Positions 18,035 through 27,480 of a DNA stretch of 64,000 nt are shown one piece after another (within the stretch, counting starts at the first letter, position 1; every line of letters starts with the position of its first letter). The notes under the pieces are model-generated. The model worked only from the letters and a program-made list of their open reading frames with translations. It was not told the DNA's origin and did not search any database. The DNA lies in the NCBI RefSeq assembly GCF_963678635.1, contig NC_087064.1, positions 60,396,338 to 60,460,337 on the forward strand, read 5' to 3'. This DNA comes from Symsagittifera roscoffensis (taxonomy: Eukaryota; Xenacoelomorpha; Acoela; Convolutidae). Both the position numbers and the translations under genes were made by a program.

Positions 18035-19315
18035 ATGGTAGATCGATTCTGGAAGTCCATGCCATCGGCTTTGAAAAAACCCACACTTGACGAATTGTAC
18101 AGACGTCTGAGGGACCTGGATTATACTCAAGTGGACGAGAGAATGGCAGTGATGTTGAATGCCATCCTCCAGTTGGAGGAACAGGGCGAGTGTCGGGAGT
18201 CTGCGACAGAAGCGGTTTTGATGGTAGGCTACACCACGGATGGAATATCCAATCAAGAGCAAACCAGGTGGCTGTCCTGGAACGTGGATGGAGCAATAAG
18301 GGGATTCGATTTGGCAAGGAACCCTGGCTTGAGTAATAATACTGAGTATGGTGCAGGGGAATTCCCACTGCCGGTCAGACCATCAGTCAGATCCACGGGC
18401 CAGAGCACGAGCAAGACACCATTGATGTCTCGAGCACAGCAGACGGGGGAAGCGTATCCGGACGTCAGTATCATGAAGAGAGAGCTTGAGAGGACTCAGC
18501 GGGAGAGGAACAAGGCGAACCTCGACCGGGATCAAGGGGTGCTCGAGAGAGATCAGGCAAAAGTTGAGAGGGATCAAGCGCGGAGGGAACTGGACATGAT
18601 GAGAGCTGAACAGCTACAGGCAGAAAGGATGCGAGAGAATGCCGCGAATTGCGAGCAGCTGAAGTCGGAGCTTGAAAGGATCCAGCAACGACAACGCGAG
18701 CTCGACATGCAGAAAGGGGCTAGGCCCAAAGAGCGGGTGGTGACCGGCTCAAGACCAGAGTCACGTATGGAGGTGGATGAAGCTCCTAGGTCGAAGGGAC
18801 GATTCAACCTCGATCGCGCTGCCCAAGAACATATGAACAAAGGGTTGGAGGTGTGGATACCGTCTGAATCAGCGTCCTCCCTGCGTGGTCTAGAGACACA
18901 AGTAATGAGCCCGTTGATGGACGTCGCGCTGCCTGGATATACGCCAAGTTCGACCCCGGGTAGTAGTCAGGTGAGTGGTAGCTCGTCACGACTGAAAGAG
19001 TTGCACGAGCGGCTACAACTAAGGAATCGCGAGAGTCCAGCAAGAGTGGACTTACCCTCGACGTGGGGGGAGCAACCTGTCAGGAGTGTGGTAATCTCGA
19101 GTTACAAAAAGAATACGGAAGGTAGATACCACAGGCACAATCGGATGGACTGGAGCACGGCGCAGAGAGACAGGAGAGATTGCTTCCATGACGCAGCTTG
19201 GGTGGAATACCTCACGCAGCCACGTGTGCCCGAGGGGGCGGTCCACCTAATCATAGGGGACAGCTTGTTGCGGGTGCTGACCCGAATCCATCCCATTGGC
19301 AAACGGGGATCTTGA
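18035..19315 (+). CDS. Second block, coiled-coil head and SGNH block I, duplicate (uninterrupted)
   Basis: About 426 codons from ATG 18035. The best version of this segment in the window, because the TAA of the first copy is CTA here. Order: conserved helical N-terminal part (about residues 1-130), linker, long coiled coil of RDQA/ERDQ repeats (about 150-230), Ser/Pro-rich linker, and the SGNH nucleophile motif GDS (19256-19264). It ends at TGA 19313-19315, while the other SGNH blocks continue in the -1 frame. The coiled coil suggests a multimeric or scaffold protein. No signal peptide. Confidence 0.75.
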   Translation: MVDRFWKSMPSALKKPTLDELYRRLRDLDYTQVDERMAVMLNAILQLEEQGECRESATEAVLMVGYTTDGISNQEQTRWLSWNVDGAIRGFDLARNPGLSNNTEYGAGEFPLPVRPSVRSTGQSTSKTPLMSRAQQTGEAYPDVSIMKRELERTQRERNKANLDRDQGVLERDQAKVERDQARRELDMMRAEQLQAERMRENAANCEQLKSELERIQQRQRELDMQKGARPKERVVTGSRPESRMEVDEAPRSKGRFNLDRAAQEHMNKGLEVWIPSESASSLRGLETQVMSPLMDVALPGYTPSSTPGSSQVSGSSSRLKELHERLQLRNRESPARVDLPSTWGEQPVRSVVISSYKKNTEGRYHRHNRMDWSTAQRDRRDCFHDAAWVEYLTQPRVPEGAVHLIIGDSLLRVLTRIHPIGKRGS

Positions 19316-21087
19316 GCTTCGCTGGAGCCGCGACGCCGCAGATGCTAGCGACACTTGAGATGCTAGGTATGGCAAGAGTATACACGGTGACTCTGATGGT
19401 CGGGACGAATGACGTGTCCAGGGGGGAAGCAAGGAAGGTGACGAGGCTGCACGACAAGATGAGCTGTATTCTTGAGGAATTGCGGATTCAAATGGATCCG
19501 GCTATTCTTACGGTGTGCACCATCCCTTACAACATGAAAGCGGACCAACATGCAATGGAGATGAACACAAAAGTGCGAAACCTGAACGAAATAATCAGGC
19601 AGATAAACCGAAGAAGTGTCCTCCTCGTTGGGTTGTTGGACGTGGCCGAGCAAATGGAGCTATCTGCTTTCCCTGACGATGCATCCTCGGATGGGATTCA
19701 CTTTGATAGGCCCAGAGGGGTGAAGTGGTTGAATGACGTCTTCCAAAGGCACATAAGCGCATTGGAGACAGAGTTGCTAGAGAAGGCACAGGTCACATTT
19801 GGACCACCCCCAAATCCACCCTTCTTCAACTCGAGGGCTTTGTCCAGTCGCTTGGGTGCGATGGCTGATTCTAGAGACAGTTCGAGGAACAGCCGAACCA
19901 AGTTGCCGGGCGCCGCGCCCATGGAGGCTGATGAGGCAACGTCGTCAACTCCCCAGGGATCGATAATATCCTCGGTGGTGGTGGCGGAGAAGAAGAAGCC
20001 GGAGAGACCAGCGGAGACCAGCAGGTCGAAATATGTGGAGAAGGTCAAGGAGCTGGACTTGGAAGACCTGGAATGCAGGCTAGAGTTAGCGAAAGCTTTG
20101 GGTATTGAGCAGGTGTCGCACGAAGACTTGGGTAGACTCCAGTGCGTGGACTGGCTGAAGGCTCACGAGACACACTTCTCGAGAGCCAAAATGATGGAGA
20201 CGGCAGATCTGACTGGGATTCCTACAAAATCGGTGATGGGACCTATTAACTATAGACCTCTCAAGTCATTAGGGAGTCCGGGACTCGTCGTGGAGCCTCC
20301 CAAACACCGAACCAGCATTGCCAGGATTAGGGTGGCCACTCCAGCACAGTTGAGGGTGGTGGACAAGCTGATGGATCCGAGAGAGATGGAATTACCAGAC
20401 GCCGCGTATGGAGGTACGAAACTAGCCAACGACCCCAGACACGGGAAACCCTGCGGGAATACGCAGCTGGCCAAAACCTTAGCTGTTTATGACAGGGCAG
20501 ACCCAGCCGCAGCGAGGGTGGTCATCGTGGCGGGATCGGACTTTGAGGGGACGCCTCCCAAATTGTTTTGGCCGGAAACTCTGATATATTCATTGCCGGG
20601 AGCGGAGCTAAACCAGATGTTAACCCTGGTGGTGGCAGTAAAATCGGAGATGCCTTGCGAGCCTGAGCTACTGCTGTTTGCAGGGATGAACGATCACTTG
20701 CATGCGACGGGGTTTCTTGAGCAGCTCAAGGGTGATGAACCTACGCCGAAGAAGATCTGGGAAGCCATCCAGACATTATTTGCAGCCATGAATGAAGTAC
20801 AAGAGAACGTTGCTTCACGATTTGGCTCCAAGACAAAAGTGGCGTTCACGACGTCCCCCGGGTACGCGAGCATGCCTCCCTCTCTGCAATTTGTGTATGC
20901 GATCTTGATCTTGATAGCAGAAGGGAATGGATGGCGTATTCTGATGGCAGCTCCCAATCGGGAACTGGAACCTACGAACTTGAGACTTCGCAGGTCAGAA
21001 CGATGTGTCCCACGCGTTGAGGGGCTTTCACGAGTTGGCCGACATCCTCATCGTATTGGACGAGGTCCTCTTGCTGGAGATATCTAA
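19198..21087 (+). CDS. SGNH-like and second SGNH-like segment, duplicate
   Basis: Duplicate of 10452-12341 with few amino-acid changes. GTND is at 19402-19413 and DGIHF at 19690-19704; the AGMNDHL motif of the second SGNH-like segment is near 20680. As in the first copy there is no independent start, and the conserved protein leaves this frame at about 20995. Confidence 0.75.
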   Translation: MGGIPHAATCARGGGPPNHRGQLVAGADPNPSHWQTGILSFAGAATPQMLATLEMLGMARVYTVTLMVGTNDVSRGEARKVTRLHDKMSCILEELRIQMDPAILTVCTIPYNMKADQHAMEMNTKVRNLNEIIRQINRRSVLLVGLLDVAEQMELSAFPDDASSDGIHFDRPRGVKWLNDVFQRHISALETELLEKAQVTFGPPPNPPFFNSRALSSRLGAMADSRDSSRNSRTKLPGAAPMEADEATSSTPQGSIISSVVVAEKKKPERPAETSRSKYVEKVKELDLEDLECRLELAKALGIEQVSHEDLGRLQCVDWLKAHETHFSRAKMMETADLTGIPTKSVMGPINYRPLKSLGSPGLVVEPPKHRTSIARIRVATPAQLRVVDKLMDPREMELPDAAYGGTKLANDPRHGKPCGNTQLAKTLAVYDRADPAAARVVIVAGSDFEGTPPKLFWPETLIYSLPGAELNQMLTLVVAVKSEMPCEPELLLFAGMNDHLHATGFLEQLKGDEPTPKKIWEAIQTLFAAMNEVQENVASRFGSKTKVAFTTSPGYASMPPSLQFVYAILILIAEGNGWRILMAAPNRELEPTNLRLRRSERCVPRVEGLSRVGRHPHRIGRGPLAGDI

Positions 21088-21592
21088 CTTCGCTAGGCAA
21101 CTCAAGCTCAGTCCGATTATAGGGGACGATCATCCAGTGGTGACTCACCTGACGGCCAGTCTGTGGTTTCGAAACATGGAGGTGACCATCACAAGCTCCA
21201 CCAGTAAATCTAGAGGGCCGAGCAACGAGAGGAAGAACGTGGCCGCATCGGAGAAGCAGCTGGAGTCGATGGTGTATCGACTGACACAAGAGGGAGGCAG
21301 GTGGCCCTTCCTGACACCAAGGCTCGAGAACGCCACGGAGAAGACAAGAGAATATGCTCCGCTTCTGGTGAAGCAGATCTGGGATTTTCTTGAGGAGCAG
21401 CTGGGAGTGGCCGAGAAAAGGGAAATGACGGTTGGCAGGTTCGTCACAGCAGCCAACGAAGTCACGATTGGAGGAGTCTGGAGGGAGCACGCAAGGGGTG
21501 AGCTGAGGACGAGGAGGGATCACGAGATTCTTGAGTTCTTGAGTCCTTGTTGGGGAAAGGAGTTCCTGGCCGGAGTGTATAGCGCGAAATAG
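21005..21592 (+). CDS. Second block, region after SGNH-like segments, duplicate
   Basis: Duplicate of 12259-12846 with the LDEVLLLEISNF landmark and the same closing stop. Single differences (for example Asp to Tyr near 21353, Lys to Val near 21575) are private to one copy. Confidence 0.65.
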   Translation: MSHALRGFHELADILIVLDEVLLLEISNFARQLKLSPIIGDDHPVVTHLTASLWFRNMEVTITSSTSKSRGPSNERKNVAASEKQLESMVYRLTQEGGRWPFLTPRLENATEKTREYAPLLVKQIWDFLEEQLGVAEKREMTVGRFVTAANEVTIGGVWREHARGELRTRRDHEILEFLSPCWGKEFLAGVYSAK

Positions 21593-23440
21593 ACCATCTT
21601 TAAAGCCTTCATACAGGAAGTTTTGAATATGCCCATCAGTTTGTTGCTGGCACTGTACCTGGTTTACTCAAGGTACCTGTTTAATATGGGCCCAGCATAC
21701 ATGCTCAGTCGGGGCGTGGACACCCTCCGGATAGACGGATACTTGACATTGGTGCTTCTAACCCACGGGGAACTGGTGTCATTTCACCGACTGATGAAAT
21801 ACGGAGAGCCTCTGTCGATGGGAAAAGCACTCTCGAGTATTGACACCTACTCGTATAAGTGTGCTGCCGGGCTAAAGACGCTGCTGATACAGTACCTACT
21901 GATGCAGAACCGGCACCTGACTGGTGAAGAAAAGAGCCCGAAGACAAGAGAGGAGTGGAGGAAAGTGAATGGGGGCATGCCTCTATTGACGGACCTATGC
22001 CTGGCCATGAGATCGGACCCCATGGGGATGATCCGGAGGCTAGGGGAGGTCGTAACCTGTATCTATGGACCGGCCGTCACGTTCGCGTTTCCAGATCCTC
22101 TGGTGAAAACTTATCGACACTCAGTGACCCACGTGAGCCTCATAAGCGTACTAGATGGGACGACACTTAATTGGTGTCAGCAGGAGGTGCTAAGGGCAGA
22201 GATGAGCAACACGGTGCTCTTCGGAAAGGTGAAGGATCCGGAGTTGGTGGTGTACAGTTTTCGAGGACAACTGCAGTGCAGGATGGGAGGCAAGCGCGAA
22301 GGCCCCATCGAAACCTATCCCAAGTTCTGGAACCTAAATCCCCTGACAGCAAATGGACAAGAGATCTTGAGAATTCCCGCGTGGAAGAAAAGCTTCGAGC
22401 TGGTGAAAAGGGAGCTAGAGGCGATATTGGAGAAGGAAGTCCTGCCGGCAAGCATTCCAGAATTTCCAACAGTGAGGAGAATGACCCTGGGGATGAACAG
22501 CTCCCTGGTGGTCCCGTCCCTTTTCGCGAGAGCAGCAAACGAAGAACAGAAGAAGGAGTTCATCGACGGCTGGGATTCTCTCTTCATCGGCTACTCTGCA
22601 GCGATCTATTTTCATACCAGCGATGCAAAAATAAATTCATGGTCAACTCAAGCCAAGAAAATGAGAGGGTCGATGCCCCCAAAGTTCGAGGTACGAGATG
22701 CCTTGAGAACACTTGAGCGGGAAGGTCTAGAGAACAAGTTGCCGGTGTGGGACGATGGCAGGATGATAATGAATGAAGGGCATATCGCACTGAAAGCAGA
22801 CGACATGCTGTTTGCCACAAGGAAATACCGGGCACCTTACGGATTAGAGCAGGTGGAAAGGAGACAGGAGGGAAAGGAGCTGGATGCAGCAGGCCCATTG
22901 CATGTGGCTCTGACAGAGTATAAGGAAACGGGTCCAGCGACACCATCACCCCTATCAGTGGACACCCCTGGGGATAAAAGGAGTGGTCCCGTAGAGGATC
23001 GATTCAGAGGGATTCTTGAGAGAAGAGAAGCAGAATCGGGGGAGGAGAGCATGGATGAGACTCTCAGTGAGGCAGGACAGGATATGGAGGTGGGAAATAC
23101 ACCGGAGAAGAAGCCATCGGAGGAAGATTTCACCACGCAAGAACTGTTGAAAGATCTGAGTGGAGAAAATTGGGCAGACACCCCCACGCCACCTTTGACC
23201 TCATCTCCCCGCAAGAACCTAGAGTTGCCACTGACGAGCGAGAATCCCAACATGGGAATGATCTTCCTGAGTGCGGAGAAAAGGGAGGAGAACACCTTCG
23301 AGGGAAACAGGGATGCCTTCCTAGGCACTCTGGATGCGGATGCTTGGCGAAGAATCGATCTGACACAAGAGATTCTAACCCACGGTGCCGGTTCTGCACG
23401 ACACCACATTGGACGACGACACCACATTGGACGATTTTAA
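21593..23440 (+). CDS. Second block, central region, duplicate with altered end
   Basis: Duplicate of 12847 to about 14600, with the same landmarks (GGMPLLTDL, YGPAVTFAFPD). It differs at the end. From about 23355 a stretch of roughly 50 bp not found in the first copy, followed by a doubled GACACCACATTGGACGA, replaces the original bases and shifts the frame. The rest of the domain (DDFKEELWDTVVKFGE onwards) is in another frame, open from about 23385 to 23648. Confidence 0.7.
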   Translation, partial: TIFKAFIQEVLNMPISLLLALYLVYSRYLFNMGPAYMLSRGVDTLRIDGYLTLVLLTHGELVSFHRLMKYGEPLSMGKALSSIDTYSYKCAAGLKTLLIQYLLMQNRHLTGEEKSPKTREEWRKVNGGMPLLTDLCLAMRSDPMGMIRRLGEVVTCIYGPAVTFAFPDPLVKTYRHSVTHVSLISVLDGTTLNWCQQEVLRAEMSNTVLFGKVKDPELVVYSFRGQLQCRMGGKREGPIETYPKFWNLNPLTANGQEILRIPAWKKSFELVKRELEAILEKEVLPASIPEFPTVRRMTLGMNSSLVVPSLFARAANEEQKKEFIDGWDSLFIGYSAAIYFHTSDAKINSWSTQAKKMRGSMPPKFEVRDALRTLEREGLENKLPVWDDGRMIMNEGHIALKADDMLFATRKYRAPYGLEQVERRQEGKELDAAGPLHVALTEYKETGPATPSPLSVDTPGDKRSGPVEDRFRGILERREAESGEESMDETLSEAGQDMEVGNTPEKKPSEEDFTTQELLKDLSGENWADTPTPPLTSSPRKNLELPLTSENPNMGMIFLSAEKREENTFEGNRDAFLGTLDADAWRRIDLTQEILTHGAGSARHHIGRRHHIGRF

Positions 23441-23648
23441 GGAGGAGCTGTGGGACACGGTGGTGAAGTTCGGAGAATCTATCCTGATGGGGACAGGTCT
23501 GAAGGAGAAAGCTAGAGGAGAGCTGCTGAGCAAGATGGTCGAGTTGAGGAAGGCACCACGAAAGACCAGAGAAGACAAATGTAAAGACAGCTCTACTCCG
23601 AAACAAAAAACTGACGATAAAATAATTGAACATGTAAGGGGGGGATAA
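23385..23648 (+). pseudogene. Second block, end of central region, duplicate, frame-shifted
   Basis: 87 codons carrying the conserved stretch that ends the central region in the first copy (about 14640-14871), displaced from its own N-terminal part by the insertion just upstream. Confidence 0.65.
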
Positions 23649-24345
23649 GATCGGAACTAGTAATATAATTAAAAGTACTAATATCCTTAAGGCTCGAGCA
23701 GGGGGGAGGCAAGAGTTGGAAGGGTTGGACGGAGACAAGGAAGTCTAATCAGTGATGATAATGACAACGCCCCCGAGTAAAGACGTGAGGTCTCGCAAGA
23801 GGAAGAGAGACTTGGATGGATTGGGCAGTCCTTCAGCGGAGGAAAACTTGAGAGAGACGGCCCCCATGGTTCTGGCACGATGGAAGACAGCAGCCTACAA
23901 GATTAGCTACGAGCCGAGGAAACTGCTCGACGTAGAAAAGGAGATGGAGATCCCCACCAGCTCAACAACGGAAGAAGACTTCAAGCCTCAGAGGATAAAA
24001 ATGAAGCGAGGTTCGACGAGCGGGCAGACCTGGGAAGTGGACGTCGGCAAAGAATGGGTCTCAAATGAACACCAGGCTACCGGGAAGCAAGTGACTAGCG
24101 ATCCTCTTGAGAAAAATAAAACGAGGAACACCGCCCGACCGTGGTGGGTGGCCCTGGAAACATTGCAGGAATTGGAAGACTGCCTGAAGAAGCTCGACAG
24201 TGGAGTGTCACGCAAACGACGCAACTGGGCTACCCAGAAGAAGGCTGGTATCAATAAATTGGAATTGGGGAGCTGGTATCAATACATTGGAATTGGGGAG
24301 CCAACTGAAGAGAACTTGGCAGAACTTGTTAAAGGATCATTTTGA
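23649..24345 (+). pseudogene. Second block, basic linker, duplicate
   Basis: Duplicate of 14872-15568, including the 28-bp tandem duplication (first unit starts at about 24247) that shifts the frame. One Glu to Asp change distinguishes the copies. Confidence 0.55.
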
Positions 24346-24511
24346 AGAAGCGATGAGAACATCCTCATCGGCATCGCCGTTGATGGCGAATCCCTTTATT
24401 AGGACCGCAGGACAACTGATGTTCGCGTGGAGCCTGTTGGGAATAGAGTTAGAGACACTGACTTCGTACGACAAATTGAAGTTGGGAGGCAAGAATCTAG
24501 AGGTATGCTAG
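24200..24511 (+). pseudogene. Second block, start of C-terminal domain, duplicate
   Basis: Same protein as 15423-15730. A 23-bp deletion relative to the first copy at about 24507 shifts the frame and produces a stop at 24511. The protein then continues in the segment that starts at 24525. Confidence 0.65.
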
Positions 24512-24524
24512 GGACAACTCAGGC

Positions 24525-26033
24525 TTGAGTCTGGCAAGGAGGAAAGATGCTATCTGTTTCTTGAGATGGACAATGTCGATGATGACTCACAGTACCATCC
24601 TAGCATGTCACCAGAGAGCAATTGGAAGCAAGACGCTGGAAAGGAGAGTCTCCACAGTCATCTTGAATGTGTACCAGAGTACTGGGATAGAAAATGAGGA
24701 TGGTTCTAGGCAATCTCTAGAGAGCCACAGGAAGTTAGATGAGATACGGAGATTCTACAACAAGAAGTTCGAGGAGAAACACGACGTTCACCGTAACTTG
24801 GCTTCTTCAGGAGAGTACTTGAAACCCAACAAGAAGGGAGAGTATCAGTATGTGTCTGGAGTGATGGGGATGGCATACAACCCTTTCTTAGACTTAGAAG
24901 CTGGAGGTGCCCACAGAAACTATGAGGTGGCGGAGCTGCTGAAGTTCTGGACAGAGAAGATAATGGAGATAGACCCTGTGGAAAGAGAGAGACCTAGCCT
25001 AGGTTTGATTCTCGAGAGAACACCGGAAGTAATAAGTGTGCCACGCTCAAGTAAAAGAGTAGAACTAAAAATGGGTAACGGGAACGGCATGTTGACCACG
25101 AATCTGGGAGTGGTGTGGAAATTGCTCAGGCCCTTCTGGTGTCCACATCCCCATGCGAGCCTGATCGAGGAAGTCACTGAGCGAGTGAGATTGGCGCCGA
25201 CAGAGGATGAAGACTTAGCGACCTTGAGTATAGTACATAGACTGATCCTGCCTCATATGAAGGAGTCAAGTGAGATGACAAGTGGAACAGGGTCGGTAAA
25301 GAAGATGGAGCCGGGCAGTTGTCTTGACTCGACGTGTGGGAATGGCGAGCACACCTGTGATGGACAATCGTGCGTCAGGATACAGTCTTTCCAGAAAGAA
25401 GACCTAGTCACCTGGTTTGAAGATATCACCGAAAGGGAGAAAAGTGAGATACAGATAGTGGCTGAGTGTTACGCGAGTACCACTGTGAACCTAGCAACAG
25501 CTCTGGGATTCTTCTCAAGAATGTGTAGTCTCCAGTCACTGGAGAGGCTAGAGTCAGAACACCACTTGGTGACCGCGTTGAGCGTGGAGTCATGGCCCGG
25601 AGTGTTGCAAGTGACCCAGAAACACATCAAGAGTTGGAAGGTTGGACTCGAAGCGGAGATGGGATTTCCCATGAGCGAAGCCTATGGACTGCCTCTAAAT
25701 TCGAAGTCCCTAGTGGGGTCAGTGATGGCCAACCTATGTGGCAGCCACTATCCATTACACATGGCGATGGTAGAAGTGTCCAGCCAGAGGGTATTGATAG
25801 ACAAAGCCTTCTCAGTGCCCAAATGTGTAAGAATAGCTCGGATGTCACATCATTCACACAAGCTGTTGAGGAAGGTCCCAGAAACAGTGCCTAAAGAACA
25901 AAGGGATGACTTGAGTGAAATCTCGGGTGAAGAACTTCTAGGCTTGGAGAGCGAAAATACAAGTGACCTCGAGAGACAAAACGTGATTGGGAAACCCATG
26001 GTAGGTGCCCCAAACTTGGGGAAGTCGACGTGA
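24525..26033 (+). CDS. Second block, C-terminal domain with Cys/His motif (element A)
   Basis: 502 codons crossing from the duplication (to 24668) into unique DNA. It aligns along its length with copy C 47330-48830; landmarks include YVSGVMGMAYNPFL, RPFWCPHPHA and FSVPKCVRIARMS. At 25320-25373 it has C-x4-C-x4-H-x-C-x4-C, all five positions kept in copy C, a plausible zinc site that matches no named finger I know. The frame ends at 26033, where the protein moves to the overlapping -1 frame. Copy C is continuous there, so this is probably decay. Role unknown. Confidence 0.7.
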   Translation: MSLARRKDAICFLRWTMSMMTHSTILACHQRAIGSKTLERRVSTVILNVYQSTGIENEDGSRQSLESHRKLDEIRRFYNKKFEEKHDVHRNLASSGEYLKPNKKGEYQYVSGVMGMAYNPFLDLEAGGAHRNYEVAELLKFWTEKIMEIDPVERERPSLGLILERTPEVISVPRSSKRVELKMGNGNGMLTTNLGVVWKLLRPFWCPHPHASLIEEVTERVRLAPTEDEDLATLSIVHRLILPHMKESSEMTSGTGSVKKMEPGSCLDSTCGNGEHTCDGQSCVRIQSFQKEDLVTWFEDITEREKSEIQIVAECYASTTVNLATALGFFSRMCSLQSLERLESEHHLVTALSVESWPGVLQVTQKHIKSWKVGLEAEMGFPMSEAYGLPLNSKSLVGSVMANLCGSHYPLHMAMVEVSSQRVLIDKAFSVPKCVRIARMSHHSHKLLRKVPETVPKEQRDDLSEISGEELLGLESENTSDLERQNVIGKPMVGAPNLGKST

Positions 26034-26905
26034 TACACGAGAAGATGATGGAACTTGAGCCTCTCCTGGAAGCCTCGGGAGAACGCAATCTTAGGAGCAT
26101 CGACCTCACACACGGGGATTGTCCATGCCACTGTCTGGCGCAGACAGTGTGGTACCCAGACCAAGCCAATCTCTGCCTGATCTGGGATTTAGAAGAAATC
26201 AGGTCGTTGGGATTACCCGAGCATCAACAAAAAGTGACCATCTTGGTGGTGAGCACAATGCTGGCTCTACGATGGATGGAAGAAAACATAGCAAAGTATC
26301 GAGAATCGAAGACGCCAACAGCAGAGTCGATTCACGCGATAGATTACAGCAGGAGACTTGAGTTGTTCGAGACAGCATGCAAGGTGTTCGCCATACCAAT
26401 GGAAGACAGACATGTGTGGAGCCGCTTGAGATTCTTTCCTTGGTTTCGCGCGACGTTAACATCCTGGTTATATGTAGCGACGAAGGATCACATGAGGAAA
26501 CATCAAAAGGAATATCGACAATTCCAGGCCGAGATAGGACCAGATGCCTTCAAGAGACCTCTGCTGAGCCATCGAAATGCGATCACGACGGGATGCAAAA
26601 GAGTGGGTAGAGTATCCAGAGACAACACTAGAGCGAGGGAGTCAATACTGGAGGAGGACCTGGCGAAGAATGTAAGCCTGAGTCTTCACAATTCCTTCTG
26701 TTTGAACCGGGAGTCGAAGGTGAAGAGCTTACCGAATCAAGCGAAGAGATTGCAAGAGCAAAGGGAGTGTATGCGATCCTATGAACAGCTGAAGGCTTGG
26801 GAGGAGATTGAGATCAGCTCCGATGATGAAGAGGCACTATTGGAACAGATCACAGTGTCAAAAATATCTGGATCGGGTACCTCGAGGGCGAAGAACACAA
26901 GGTGA
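26030..26905 (+). CDS. Second block, C-terminal end (element A)
   Basis: 291 codons overlapping the previous frame by a few bases. Conserved with copy C 48830-49641: HGDCPCHCLAQTVWYPDQ (HDEFPCHCLLQTWWYPKR in C), FPWFRATLTSWLY (MPWFRANMTAWLY in C), and a final LHNSFCLNRES (LHNSFCRNRES in C). The strong Trp/Cys conservation suggests a folded domain. Both copies end here with a Ser/Glu-rich tail, so this is the natural C-terminus of the second polyprotein. No known family recognised. Confidence 0.7.
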   Translation: MIHEKMMELEPLLEASGERNLRSIDLTHGDCPCHCLAQTVWYPDQANLCLIWDLEEIRSLGLPEHQQKVTILVVSTMLALRWMEENIAKYRESKTPTAESIHAIDYSRRLELFETACKVFAIPMEDRHVWSRLRFFPWFRATLTSWLYVATKDHMRKHQKEYRQFQAEIGPDAFKRPLLSHRNAITTGCKRVGRVSRDNTRARESILEEDLAKNVSLSLHNSFCLNRESKVKSLPNQAKRLQEQRECMRSYEQLKAWEEIEISSDDEEALLEQITVSKISGSGTSRAKNTR

Positions 26906-27480
26906 GCCGTTGGCTCAAAAGGAAAATTCTAGAGTCTTGAGTCTTGAGAGGGAGGGGGCTCAAGGGTGAACTCGGATGAAATCTGGGTTGACGAAAAAGA
27001 AATTTTAACAAATAAGATATTGTTATTAATATGCTAGATCTATTATATAAAACAAAATACTGCATGACAATTTCCTGATTGAATAGGACAAAAGAAATTT
27101 TAAATTACCAGCTTAAAAAGCGGGAATTCATAGGTGCAGGTGTGTGCAGATTTTGATTGCTGTTTAGCGATAGTGGGAAAATTTTATATGGTCGTGAATT
27201 TGGGAAGGTAGATAAACTTAAGTCTGCTGCAAACTTCTGTAAATGACCACTGGCACTGTATCTTGAGTGACACTCGGGCTTCTGGGGATTCACTGACAAA
27301 GACAGCACGCGATGAGGACATCGATCTTGAGTCCGGGGAGTATGTGCCAGTCGGTCATATCTGGAAGTTTGACCTTGAGAGACACAAAAATACGTAATTT
27401 TGGAGTGAAGTTTTAATTTTCAAAATTTCGAATGGAGCCTGTCATGCTCAGTTTTCTAGTACCAACTGAAAACAAAAAGT
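26906..27480 (+). other. 3' non-coding end of element A
   Basis: AT-rich, no credible gene. About 27240-27360 resembles the 3' end of copy C (about 50380-50470), both containing GAGGACATNGA and then TCCGGGGAGTATGTG. This is the only clear non-coding match between the two elements and was used to place their right ends. Confidence 0.55.

Larger units (their letters stand above)
15915..24668 (+). repeat. Tandem duplication, second copy (8754 bp)
   Basis: Matches 7169-15914. Indels: about 31 bp net gained near 23355-23420, where a stretch of unrelated bases replaces original sequence, and 23 bp lost near 24507. After 24668 the sequence continues with unique C-terminal coding DNA, so the original element is recovered by removing either copy. 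Confidence 0.95.
906..27360 (+). mobile_element. Giant Ty3/gypsy-type retroelement, copy A (decayed, internally duplicated)
   Basis: Order of parts: gag, CCHC knuckles, DTG protease, RT remnant, RNase H, integrase, macro-like domain, gap, then a polyprotein block of about 9 kb with SGNH-like domains. The pol order (protease, RT/RNase H, integrase with GPY/F) is that of Ty3/gypsy (Metaviridae). Both limits are uncertain. The left is set at the first gag ATG. The right is set at a non-coding stretch (about 27240-27360) that also occurs at the 3' end of copy C (about 50380-50470). The copy is inactive: the RT core is missing, there are several frameshifts and stops, and 8.75 kb is duplicated in tandem. 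Without the duplication it is about 17.3 kb from first to last codon, close to copy C at about 18 kb. Confidence 0.85.

Noticed and set aside
9289-26905. The second block as an env gene
   Set aside because: No signal peptide, no convincing membrane anchor, no furin-like site, and far too long; its motifs are SGNH-like and coiled coil.
9289-26905. The element as a rotifer Terminon (Penelope-like with GDSL genes)
   Set aside because: The pol has a DTG protease, RNase H, HHCC/DDE integrase and GPY/F module, which place it with Ty3/gypsy; no Penelope-type RT or GIY-YIG domain seen.
906-27360. LTRs bounding elements A and C
   Set aside because: I compared the non-coding ends by eye and found a match between the two 3' ends only, none between 5' and 3' ends of one element. 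A self-alignment would decide.
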